5,668 nucleotides of DNA from a bacterium (lineage in GTDB: Bacteria > Planctomycetota > Planctomycetia > Pirellulales > Pirellulaceae): assembly GCA_030432015.1 (NCBI GenBank), contig JAUIHJ010000568.1, forward strand, positions 1-5,668. The letters are read 5' to 3'. The stretch's first letter is position 1. Each line of letters begins with the position of its first letter. Positions 1 to 5,668 of the stretch are shown in pieces. The notes below the pieces were generated by a model. That model saw only the letters and a list, made by a program, of their open reading frames with translations. It made no database searches and was not told the origin of the DNA. Position numbers and translations under genes: made by a program.

Positions 1-1357
1 CGAACCAGACCCCGAAATGAGTCAACTGGGGGCATTGGCATCCGGTACCCCAGGCGCGCTGGCGGCCTATGATCTGGCACTGCGGAAACACGGCCAACTC
101 GCCTTGGCGAAACTCCTCATCCCCGCTGCGGAGATTGCCGAGCAGGGGTTTCCCATCGATGCACCGTTCGCCGCCGATCTGCGCGCGACCGCGCGGCTGC
201 TGGCACGTTTTCCAGGAACAGCTGCGGTCTTACTGAAAGCGGACGGGACGCCGTATGTCGAAGGTGAAGTTATCAAGCAGGCCGATCTGGGGCAGACCTA
301 CCGCCGCATCGCGGCGCACGGGACCGACTGGTTTTACAACGGACCCGTGGCCGCAACCATCGATCGTTGGATGATGGCCCACGGTGGCATTCTTTCACGC
401 GAGGACTTTGCCGCATACCGCCCGCGCGAACGTACTCCGCTCAAGACCACCTATCGCGACTTCACGATCGTCGGGTTTCCTCCGCCCAGCTCGGGCGGAA
501 TTCATGTTGCCCAAATGTTGCAGATGCTGGAGCGGTTCGATCTCAGTCAAATGTACCAAGAAGATCCCGCCCAGTTCGTGCATGTCGTGACTGAGGCGAT
601 GAAGCTCGCCTTTGCGGATCGGGCGCATTGGCTGGGGGATGCTGATTTCGCGCCAGTTCCGCTCGGCTTGGTCGACCGGAGCTACACGACGGAACTGGCG
701 GACCGGATCGATGTGGATCGAGCGACCCCGGTTCCCGCTCACGGACAGCCGCCAGCCGCGACGACCAACCTGTTCGGCCCCAAGCATACGACGCATATTG
801 CGGCGGCCGATGCCGAGGGGAATTGGGTGGCGATCACGGCGACCGTCAACACGACTTTTGGCTCCAAAGTGATCGTCCCTGGCACCGGAATCGTCATGAA
901 CAACGAGATGGACGACTTTTCCATTCAGCCAGGCGTGCCCAATGCGTTCGGGCTGATCGGTGCTGAAGCCAACGCGGTTGCACCGGGCAAGCGCCCGCTG
1001 TCGAGCATGAGCCCCACGATCGTGCTGCGTGATGGGCAGCCGATCCTGACGCTGGGGGCGGCCGGCGGTCCAACCATTATCAATCAGGTATTGTTGGGCA
1101 TCATTCGCCGGCTTGATTTGGATCAGAGCCTGGAGATGGCCCTCAGCTCGCCTCGCTTTCATCATCAATGGCGGCCCGACGTCTTGAAAATTGAGTCCGG
1201 CTTTTCAGCCGACGTGCTGGAGGCATTGAAGGGGCGAGGTCATCAACTGAACGTTGTCCAGCGTATTGGCGTTACTCAGGCCATTGACCGCGATCCTGCC
1301 GGCCGATTTATGGGCGTCCACGACCCACGCGTTCCCGGCAGCGCTGCCGGACCCTGA
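1..1357 (+). CDS. ggt: Gamma-glutamyltransferase, C-terminal part (5' end outside window)
   Basis: Gamma-glutamyltranspeptidase: cleaves the gamma-glutamyl bond of glutathione and related compounds, passing the glutamyl group to water or an acceptor; normally periplasmic or secreted. The frame is open at base 2 and runs 451 residues, against about 580 in E. coli Ggt, so roughly the first 130 residues, including any signal peptide and the substrate-binding Arg, lie to the left; the ATG at 17 is internal. The family block P-G-A...G...P-A-A-E-I-A sits near the left edge. The autoprocessing site is TTH, with catalytic Thr codon at 788-790, so both large and small subunit parts are present. Other active-site residues by alignment from memory to E. 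coli: Asn (848-850), Glu (905-907, where E. coli has Gln430), Asp (914-916), the Ser-Ser oxyanion pair in PLSSMSPTI (1001-1006) and Gly-Gly (1064-1069). A lid loop (PGVPNAFGLIG) follows the NNEMDDFS motif. The end FHHQW...GVHDPR matches the family terminus, so the 3' end is intact. Assignment is very secure. Confidence 0.96.
   Translation, partial: EPDPEMSQLGALASGTPGALAAYDLALRKHGQLALAKLLIPAAEIAEQGFPIDAPFAADLRATARLLARFPGTAAVLLKADGTPYVEGEVIKQADLGQTYRRIAAHGTDWFYNGPVAATIDRWMMAHGGILSREDFAAYRPRERTPLKTTYRDFTIVGFPPPSSGGIHVAQMLQMLERFDLSQMYQEDPAQFVHVVTEAMKLAFADRAHWLGDADFAPVPLGLVDRSYTTELADRIDVDRATPVPAHGQPPAATTNLFGPKHTTHIAAADAEGNWVAITATVNTTFGSKVIVPGTGIVMNNEMDDFSIQPGVPNAFGLIGAEANAVAPGKRPLSSMSPTIVLRDGQPILTLGAAGGPTIINQVLLGIIRRLDLDQSLEMALSSPRFHHQWRPDVLKIESGFSADVLEALKGRGHQLNVVQRIGVTQAIDRDPAGRFMGVHDPRVPGSAAGP
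1335..1350. repeat. Perfect 16-base palindrome at the 3' end of ggt
   Basis: CCGGCAGCGCTGCCGG equals its own reverse complement. It lies inside the last codons of ggt (P-G-S-A-A-G-P). As RNA it would form a 6-bp GC-rich stem with a GCGC loop, just before the TGA. No U-run follows, so it is not a classic intrinsic terminator. A second, weaker inverted repeat, GCGTT/AACGC with a 6-base loop, follows at 1361-1376. Together they could stabilise or pause the 3' end of the ggt message, but this is inference. Confidence 0.6.
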
Positions 1358-1537
1358 AACGCGTTGGCCCAAACGCCGTTGAGACGAAACTGGTGGAGGT
1401 CAGACGATTCATACGGCGTGGCGTGTCGCGGGACAGGCAAGGTCGTGCGACGAACTTTCACCCTTTCATCGCTTCCGCCCAAAAACATTCCGCCTGGAAA
1501 CATTTTTACACTCAGAAGATTGAGACGGAGACTCTGC
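1358..1537. other. Intergenic gap between ggt and the beta-propeller gene
   Basis: 180 bases with no supported gene. The propeller reading frame extends back to a TTG at 1364, but the added residues are Arg-rich, do not look like a protein family, and would bury the signal peptide. I found no -35/-10 pair worth naming and no hairpin followed by a U-run. The gap is long enough to hold a promoter for the downstream gene. Confidence 0.6.
1527..1530 (+). promoter_or_regulatory. Shine-Dalgarno that fixes the propeller gene start
   Basis: GGAG, within GACGGAG, is separated by 7 bases from the ATG at 1538. The next in-frame ATG at 1550 has no purine-rich site before it and would shorten the signal peptide, so 1538 is preferred. 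Confidence 0.7.
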
Positions 1538-2929
1538 ATGTCATTTTCGATGAAGTTGCTTTTCTTGGCGATCGTTGCTGGAACGCTGTTCAGCTCAGTG
1601 GGAACCCCAGCCGCGTCGGCGGCGGATCGCTGGCCGGAATGGCGCGGCGTCGACGGCCAAGGTCATTCCGCGGCGACCGGGCTGCCGGTGCAGTGGAGCG
1701 AAACCGAGCATGTCGCCTGGAAGGTAAAAGTCCCCGGCCACGGTTGGTCGACGCCGGTGGTGGAGGAGGGCATGGTGTGGGTGACGACCGCCATCGATCG
1801 TCCAGCGTCGCCCGAGGATGCCAAGCGTCGTCGCCAAACGACGACGAATTCGCAGCCGCTGACGATCTCAGAGTTTGTCAGCCTGCGCGCCGTTGGGATC
1901 GACCTGCGGACCGGCGCATTGAAGCATGACATCGAAGTGCTGAACGAAGTCGACCCTCAGATGATCCACCACGAAAACAGCTATGCGACGCCGACCCCCA
2001 TCATCGAGAACGGGCGGCTGTATTGCCACTATGGACCGTCGGGGATTGCCTGCCTGGACGTCGTCACGGGAAAGGTTGTTTGGAGCAATCGCACGTTGCG
2101 CGTCTTGCACGAAAACGGGCCAGGAAGCACACCTGTGCTCTGGAACGGATTGTTGTTCGTCCACTGCGATGGGATCGATCAGCAGTACATTGTCGCGTTG
2201 GACAAAGCGACTGGCGAGATTGCTTGGAAGACCGATCGCACCGGCGAACTCAATGAAAATCCGCAACTTCAAAAATCATATGCAACGCCCCTGGTGACGG
2301 ACGTCAACGGCGCGCCCCAAGTGATTTCTCCGGCGGCGGATTGGCTGTACGGCTATCACCCGGAGACCGGTCACGAGTTGTGGCGATTGAAATACGGTCA
2401 GTTGGGATTTTCCAATGCCCCTCGACCCGTCGCGGGGCACGGGCTGCTTTACATCTGCACCGGCTATATGAAGTCAGAATTGTTGGCGGTGCGGCTTGCA
2501 GGGCAGGGGAGCGCAGCGCAGCCAAGCATCGCATGGCGGTTTAAGAAGCAGGTTCCGAATGTGGCCTCGCCGCTCCTGGTCGGTGACGAACTCTACTTTG
2601 CCTCGGACAAGGGCGTCGCCACTTGTATTGATGCCAAGACGGGGGAGATGCACTGGGCCGAGAGGATCGGTTCGCGATTTTGGGCTTCGCCCGTTTATGC
2701 TGATGGACGCATCTATTTTCTTGACCGAGATGCCACCACGACCGTCATCGCTCCAGGGACGACATTCAAGAAGCTGGCGGTTAACGTGTTGCCCGGCGAG
2801 ATGTTGGCAGGCGCGGCGGTTGTCGACGGCGCGATGATCCTGCGAACCGACGAGGCCGTGTATCGGATTGGCGAGGCCCAATCCGCCTGCGACGCCGCCT
2901 CCAGCGAGAGTCAAGCGTTGAGCCGCTAA
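1538..2929 (+). CDS. Exported PQQ-like (BamB-like) beta-propeller protein
   Basis: 463 residues. Residues 1-28 form a Sec signal peptide: Lys6, a hydrophobic core L7-F18, and a likely cut after A-S-A (residue 28). The mature protein opens with W-P-E-W-R-G, the hallmark of a PQQ_2-type propeller family very common in Planctomycetes. About seven or eight blade repeats follow, each with a small-residue/TP-start strand and an A-L-D-x-x-T-G-x-x-x-W end: STPVV (71-75), SYATPTP (148-154) to TGKVVW, GPGSTPV (194-200) to TGEIAW, SYATPLV (247-253) to TGHELW, SNAPRPV (292-298), VASPLLV (342-348) to TGEMHW, and FWASPVY (381-387). A loop at about 85-115 carries KRRRQTTTNS; similar insertions are, as I recall, normal in this family. 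The protein ends with a short Cys/Ser-rich tail without an anchor. Cofactor binding is not shown: no quinoprotein dehydrogenase active site is recognisable. The role is unknown; scaffolding or ligand binding outside the cytoplasm is inferred. An automatic BamB label would overstate it. Confidence 0.92.
   Translation: MSFSMKLLFLAIVAGTLFSSVGTPAASAADRWPEWRGVDGQGHSAATGLPVQWSETEHVAWKVKVPGHGWSTPVVEEGMVWVTTAIDRPASPEDAKRRRQTTTNSQPLTISEFVSLRAVGIDLRTGALKHDIEVLNEVDPQMIHHENSYATPTPIIENGRLYCHYGPSGIACLDVVTGKVVWSNRTLRVLHENGPGSTPVLWNGLLFVHCDGIDQQYIVALDKATGEIAWKTDRTGELNENPQLQKSYATPLVTDVNGAPQVISPAADWLYGYHPETGHELWRLKYGQLGFSNAPRPVAGHGLLYICTGYMKSELLAVRLAGQGSAAQPSIAWRFKKQVPNVASPLLVGDELYFASDKGVATCIDAKTGEMHWAERIGSRFWASPVYADGRIYFLDRDATTTVIAPGTTFKKLAVNVLPGEMLAGAAVVDGAMILRTDEAVYRIGEAQSACDAASSESQALSR
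1826..1846. repeat. 8-bp inverted repeat inside the propeller gene
   Basis: CGTCGTCG (1826-1833) is exactly complementary to CGACGACG (1839-1846) with a CCAAA loop. It encodes R-R-R-Q-T-T-T in the loop at residues 97-103 of the propeller protein. The pairing follows from Arg codons CGT-CGT-CGC facing three ACG Thr codons. A stable mRNA hairpin is expected here; function is unknown. Confidence 0.6.
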
Positions 2930-2955
2930 GGGGAGAGCGCCGGGTTGACCTCCCC
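2930..2955 (+). terminator. Hairpin abutting the propeller gene stop, no U-run
   Basis: GGGGAG (2930-2935) begins directly after the TAA and pairs perfectly with CTCCCC (2950-2955) across a 14-base loop. The following bases are CAATT, so there is no U-run and Rho-independent termination is not expected from it alone. It may instead protect the mRNA 3' end or slow polymerase. Confidence 0.3.
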
Positions 2956-2978
2956 CAATTCGCCAAGCGCCATGCACG

Positions 2979-3007
2979 CAGGCTGCAGCCTGACATGCCG
3001 ACGGCAT
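2979..3007. repeat. Two adjacent palindromes after the propeller gene
   Basis: CAGGCTGCAGCCTG (2979-2992) is a perfect 14-base palindrome. Two bases later comes ATGCCG-A-CGGCAT (2995-3007), a perfect inverted repeat around one base. CATG also occurs just upstream of the first palindrome (2971-2974) and could pair with 2994-2997, giving an alternative larger fold. Paired GC-rich palindromes in a gap resemble REP-like intergenic repeats, but copy number elsewhere cannot be judged from this window. Confidence 0.55.
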
Positions 3008-3146
3008 TAACCAAGACGCACCTCCAAAACTCACGCCTCGTGCCTTGATGGCCGGCAAGCCGGGCATTGTCGAGTTGCGGATTGCCAGGGACGGCACCCA
3101 TCCAGCGCTGGACCTAAATGGCCGAGCGCGATTCGGCAGCGCACAC

Positions 3147-3173
3147 CCCGTCAGCGGGACGGGCATCTTTTTT
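3147..3173 (+). terminator. Candidate intrinsic terminator
   Basis: CCCGTC (3147-3152) pairs perfectly with GACGGG (3158-3163) over the loop AGCGG, and is followed after CATC by six T (3168-3173). The stem is short (6 bp) and the T-run starts four bases late, so it is weak. It is the only hairpin-plus-T-run I found on the + strand between the propeller gene and the putative peptidase, and would separate their transcripts, though it lies 217 bases past the stop codon. Confidence 0.4.
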
Positions 3174-3294
3174 CCCCGGCGGGCGGTTTTTACGCAGTTG
3201 AATTGGATGGTCGGCGAAAAACGAGCCGGTCCGGATTGTCGCCGAATTGCACTCGGTCATTTAGCCGGAATTCGTTTTGTGGATCGGTGGGGCG

Positions 3295-3300
3295 TACAAT
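3295..3300 (+). promoter_or_regulatory. Possible -10 box for the putative peptidase gene
   Basis: TACAAT matches the sigma-70-type -10 consensus at five of six positions and lies 66 bases before the ATG at 3367. No good -35 box is present at 16-18 bases upstream (TTCGTTTT region), and there is no extended -10 TG. It overlaps the ATG of the short upstream ORF, so the two cannot both be used as described. Confidence 0.22.
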
Positions 3301-3370
3301 GAAGGGGCCGTCGCATTCGCGGCGGGCGCACGGTTGTGTCGTATCACATCGTCCGAGATTACCTGCATGA
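3299..3370 (+). other. Possible 23-residue upstream ORF overlapping the peptidase start
   Basis: ATG at 3299 opens a 23-codon frame whose TGA (3368-3370) overlaps the putative peptidase ATG (3367-3369) as ATGA, the classic arrangement for translational coupling. A G-rich stretch (GGTGGGG, 3286-3292) lies six bases before this ATG, whereas the peptidase ATG has only a weak GAG at 3355-3357. The peptide is rich in Arg and His and matches nothing I recognise. The overlap may be chance: a frame this short is common in GC-rich DNA. Confidence 0.2.
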
Positions 3371-5202
3371 TTCTGCCCACATCGTGGCTGTCCGGCATCT
3401 CGTGTCCCGCGCACTGGGTCGGGCTGACGGTCATGGTGCTTGGTATCGTGGCACACGGCGTCTGGGTAATTGCCGATGATGACCAAGTGCGGCCGGTGCT
3501 GCCAACCACGCGTTCGCCCGGCGCCCGCTCGGCGGATGCACGTACCCCTGCGGCACCGACTCGACCGAGTTCCGCGCCCGATCGGTCATCGCCTGAAAAT
3601 GGCACGCCAGGTGAGCCAATGCCGGCAGATGCACGGTCATCCGCGAGCATTGGCGATGCCGATTTGCCGACGATTGTGACGCCGGGTGAGGGGCGTCGGA
3701 CGGTTGTGGTTGAGGGCCCGCCGCGCCCGATTGTGCCGATGCTGCGCTCGCGGCCGGCCAATCCCAACGTGGCGTTTGACCCATCGTCTCCCTGGCGTTT
3801 CGAGACGCTGGTGTTACACAGCGAAACCACATACCGCGGGCTGCTGCTGCGCGTGTCTGCCACCGAAGTCGAGTTTGCTCACATCAGCCAGCATCCCGGC
3901 AAGCCAATGTCCGCGATGGTGCGCATTATCCCGCGCCGCGACGTGCAGCGTTTCGAGCCGTTGCCGCCCGCACAGCTCGATGTACTGGCCGCCCGGTTCC
4001 GCACGTTTCAGCAGCGTGCAACGATCGAAGCTCGCAGGATGGAGACGATCACGTTGCGCCCGGTCGAGAATGGAGCGTCCCGGCGGCTGGTGTACGAGGG
4101 CCAGTCGTTTCAATTGATCAGTTCCGCGGACGAGGAATCGACGCGGCGATGCATTGTGCGAATCGAACAGATATTCAGCGGCTTTCGCCAACTCGTGCCC
4201 CCGCGTGTGGCTCCCCGCAGTCGGCTGCGGATTGTACTGTTCGGGACCCGGGACGAGTTTCGTGGCCAGTTGCGTCGTTGGAAGCTCGACATTGCCAATC
4301 CGGCCTTCTATGCACCTCGGCAGAATATGATCGCGGCGGGGGGCGATTTGTCGCGGTTTGGCGATCAACTGGCCGAAATTCGGCGCAACCATGAACAGTT
4401 GTTGGCAGCATTCGAGGGTTTGGAGGAAGATTTTCAGCGGCAGCTGGCGGACGTCACGCAGAAGATGGTGGCTGGCGGGTTTCAGCGCCAGGAGATCAAA
4501 ACGGAGTTGGCGCTGCGACGAACACGCTGGCGCGAGGAGCACTTGCGGTTGAAGCGTGACATTCAGGAAGCGAACCGCCGCAATGATGCGCTGTTCGTGG
4601 AAACGACAAGCGGAATGTTGAAGCGACTCTATCACGAAGGATTTCACGCGTACCTCGAAAACTTTGTCTTTCCGCAGCGTGATTTTCACCTGGATCGCTG
4701 GTTGCACGAGGGCTTGGCCCAGATCTTCGAGAGCGCGCAATTCGATCTCGACGTGTTGCGGCTCGACGCCCCCGATCCCGTCTTGCTGGCAAAGCTGCAG
4801 CAGGACCTTGCGATGCGCCCGCCACTGCGTCTCGTCGATCTGCTATCTGCGTCGGATGCGACGTTTTTGGTGCGGCACGCCGCCGACGAGACGGATCGTC
4901 GGTATCTCTACGCGTGGGGGGTGGCCTATTATCTGGCGTTTGAACGGGGATTGCTCGATGGCGACGCGCTGGCCAGATTTGCGGTTCCACGGAAGCGGGA
5001 AGGGGGGGAACGACCGAAGGCATCCGACGTGCTGGCGCGGACCGATCCCGCGAGCGGGCCGCGTGTGACCGTACAGGGTGCGGCGGTCGCGCCAGCCGCG
5101 TCGGCCGTGGAACGATTCGAGACCCTCGTCGCGGCGGAATTAGACGAATTCGAGGATCGCTGGCGCGCATTCATGCTTAATCTTCCGTCGGCGTCCGGGT
5201 GA
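3367..5202 (+). CDS. Exported DUF1570-like putative zinc metallopeptidase (gluzincin fold)
   Basis: 611 residues from the first in-frame ATG; extension to 3277 would need a TTG and adds nothing recognisable. Layout: a hydrophobic segment at about 16-36 (HWVGLTVMVLGIVAHGVWVIA), either a signal peptide cut after V-I-A or an uncleaved anchor, with few positive charges before it; a disordered Pro/Ala/Ser/Arg-rich linker (38-130); a small beta-rich module (142-200, Y-R-G-L...V-x-F...P-G-K-P-M) like SH3-type barrels of planctomycete proteins; a pre-catalytic region (240-330, R-L-R-I-V-L-F-G-T-R-D-E-F); a long charged helix, probable coiled coil (334-407); and the site HEGFH (423-427) with W-L-H-E-G-L-A giving third ligand Glu448. 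HExxH plus a Glu 21 residues on, in a W-x-x-E-G-x-A context, is the gluzincin pattern. The end (580-611, ELDEFEDRWRAFM) matches my memory of the DUF1570 family tail. Peptidase activity and substrate are inferred. Confidence 0.85.
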   Translation: MILPTSWLSGISCPAHWVGLTVMVLGIVAHGVWVIADDDQVRPVLPTTRSPGARSADARTPAAPTRPSSAPDRSSPENGTPGEPMPADARSSASIGDADLPTIVTPGEGRRTVVVEGPPRPIVPMLRSRPANPNVAFDPSSPWRFETLVLHSETTYRGLLLRVSATEVEFAHISQHPGKPMSAMVRIIPRRDVQRFEPLPPAQLDVLAARFRTFQQRATIEARRMETITLRPVENGASRRLVYEGQSFQLISSADEESTRRCIVRIEQIFSGFRQLVPPRVAPRSRLRIVLFGTRDEFRGQLRRWKLDIANPAFYAPRQNMIAAGGDLSRFGDQLAEIRRNHEQLLAAFEGLEEDFQRQLADVTQKMVAGGFQRQEIKTELALRRTRWREEHLRLKRDIQEANRRNDALFVETTSGMLKRLYHEGFHAYLENFVFPQRDFHLDRWLHEGLAQIFESAQFDLDVLRLDAPDPVLLAKLQQDLAMRPPLRLVDLLSASDATFLVRHAADETDRRYLYAWGVAYYLAFERGLLDGDALARFAVPRKREGGERPKASDVLARTDPASGPRVTVQGAAVAPAASAVERFETLVAAELDEFEDRWRAFMLNLPSASG

Positions 5203-5394
5203 TCGCCAGCTGCGTTGTTGGAGTTCCCCTCACTTCGATGGGTGACAGGTCTATCCCTTGGACTTTAGGGCTGGTGAATCGGGCTGGACAGGCCCGCATC
5301 GTTGCAGTACTCTCCCGCCCTCATCTTTGGGGCCAAAGCGGTCCTGGGTTTATTGTCCTTTCTACAAGCCACGTCAAGACTTCGGTCGTTCAGA
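5203..5394. other. Intergenic region upstream of flhA
   Basis: 192 bases with no gene. It contains a small GC hairpin CGGGC/GCCCG (5280-5296) and a tight inverted repeat CTTTGG-GG-CCAAAG (5325-5338), the latter 56 bases before the flhA ATG and so a possible operator or leader hairpin. No hairpin is followed by a U-run, so no terminator for the upstream gene is evident. No convincing sigma-70, sigma-28 or sigma-54 promoter was found. Confidence 0.5.
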
Positions 5395-5668
5395 ATGAAT
5401 CGATTCTCGCGATGGCAGGATCTCATTCTCCCGGTTGGCATCATCTCCAGTGTGCTGGTGATTTTGGTGCCGCTGCCGGCTGGAATGTTGGATCTTTTGC
5501 TGGCAGCCAACATTACCATTGGGGTGATCGTCCTGCTGACAACGGTCTACGTGAAGACTCCGCTGGAGTTCAGTATCTTTCCGTCGCTATTGTTGGCGAC
5601 AACTCTGGGCCGGCTGGTGCTGAATGTGGCGTCCACGCGATTGATTCTGACCCAGGCCGAAAGCCAGG
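5395..5668 (+). CDS. flhA: Flagellar export gate protein FlhA, N-terminal 91 residues
   Basis: FlhA is the inner-membrane gate of the flagellar type III secretion apparatus; its N-terminal half is a bundle of transmembrane helices and its cytoplasmic C-terminal half binds export substrates and chaperones. Only the beginning is visible: about 91 of roughly 690 usual residues. Seen here are a short polar start, a first membrane helix (10-27, ending in PLP), a second (34-53), and the highly conserved block K-T-P-L-E-F-S-I-F-P (54-63) followed by ATTLGRLVLNVASTRLIL (68-85). The L-N-V-A-S-T-R form favours FlhA over the virulence paralogue SctV, which usually has N-V-S-T-T/S-R. The alignment to E. 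coli FlhA supports the ATG at 5395, although no Shine-Dalgarno is visible before it. The preceding gap of 192 bases suggests that flhA has its own promoter and starts a transcript continuing to the right. Confidence 0.93.
   Translation, partial: MNRFSRWQDLILPVGIISSVLVILVPLPAGMLDLLLAANITIGVIVLLTTVYVKTPLEFSIFPSLLLATTLGRLVLNVASTRLILTQAESQ

Larger units (their letters stand above)
2930..3366. other. 437-base intergenic region with hairpins and candidate signals
   Basis: This holds, in order, the stop-adjacent hairpin, the double palindrome, a further short inverted repeat CCGGC-AA-GCCGG (3052-3063), a terminator-like hairpin at 3147-3173, a possible -10 box at 3295-3300 and a 23-codon upstream ORF ending at 3370. 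Longer open frames (an 84-codon frame from ATG 3048 on the + strand, and the minus strand) show no recognisable family, hydrophobic pattern or ribosome site and are not called as genes. Confidence 0.6.

Noticed and set aside
1364..1537. TTG-initiated N-terminal extension of the propeller gene
   Set aside because: It would place 58 Arg-rich residues before a clear signal peptide; the ATG at 1538 has a well-spaced GGAG.
1538..2929. Quinoprotein dehydrogenase or true BamB
   Set aside because: It has propeller repeats but no recognisable PQQ-dehydrogenase active site, and the W-P-x-W-R-G planctomycete family is distinct from the outer-membrane assembly lipoprotein; no lipobox Cys follows the signal peptide.
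3048..3302. 84-codon + strand ORF (ATG at 3048) in the long intergenic gap
   Set aside because: No ribosome site, no recognisable family or hydrophobic pattern, runs through a terminator-like hairpin, and open frames of this size are expected in GC-rich DNA.
3277..3366. TTG-initiated extension of the putative peptidase gene
   Set aside because: A rare start with no family-like sequence; the ATG at 3367 is the first in-frame ATG and leads into the hydrophobic export segment.
3814..4740. 308-codon minus-strand ORF opposite the putative peptidase
   Set aside because: It is antisense to a gene with clear domain motifs; its protein has no family features. The same applies to minus-strand frames at 395-1168, 2474-3166 and 4496-5170.
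5002..5008. Seven-G run in the putative peptidase gene as a phase-variation or frameshift site
   Set aside because: The reading frame continues into a family-like C-terminus, so no frameshift is present; a run of seven in GC-rich DNA is weak evidence for phase variation.
5285..5306. Sigma-54-like promoter (TGG...TTGC) before flhA
   Set aside because: Spacing is wrong: GG to GC is 16 bases from the first GG and 11 from the second, where 10 is required.
1..5668. A defence system, mobile element, CRISPR array or multi-gene novel system
   Set aside because: All four genes fit known families, share one strand and similar codon use, and there are no direct repeats, integrase or transposase traces, or tRNA attachment sites visible.

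Overview
The window looks like ordinary chromosomal DNA from a member of the Planctomycetota, probably the Pirellulales or a relative. GC is high, judged by eye at around 60% and not counted. Two of the four genes belong to families that are strongly expanded in that phylum: an exported PQQ-like beta-propeller protein starting with a W-P-x-W-R-G signature, and a DUF1570-type putative zinc peptidase. Lineage assignment is an inference from family resemblance, not a search result.

All four genes lie on the + strand. From left to right: (1) the C-terminal three quarters of a gamma-glutamyltransferase (1-1357, cut by the left edge), with catalytic Thr, oxyanion-hole serines and an E. coli-type lid loop; (2) a 180-base gap; (3) a complete 463-residue secreted beta-propeller protein (1538-2929); (4) a 437-base gap that starts with a run of hairpins and contains a candidate terminator and a weak promoter candidate; (5) a complete 611-residue exported or membrane-anchored protein with a gluzincin HExxH...E site (3367-5202); (6) a 192-base gap; (7) the first 91 codons of flhA, the flagellar type III export gate (5395 to the right edge).

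The gaps of 180, 437 and 192 bases suggest separate transcription units rather than one operon, and nothing ties the four products to a single pathway. Three act outside the cytoplasm: GGT on gamma-glutamyl compounds, the propeller in an unknown binding or scaffolding role, and the putative peptidase on an unknown substrate. FlhA probably begins a flagellar cluster continuing off the right edge.

I see no mobile element, CRISPR array, tRNA or rRNA, and no convincing new system. The points most worth a second look are the coiled-coil helix inserted into the putative peptidase, the cluster of hairpins after the propeller gene, a short upstream ORF whose stop overlaps the peptidase start (ATGA), and an (R)3-Q-(T)3 coding hairpin.
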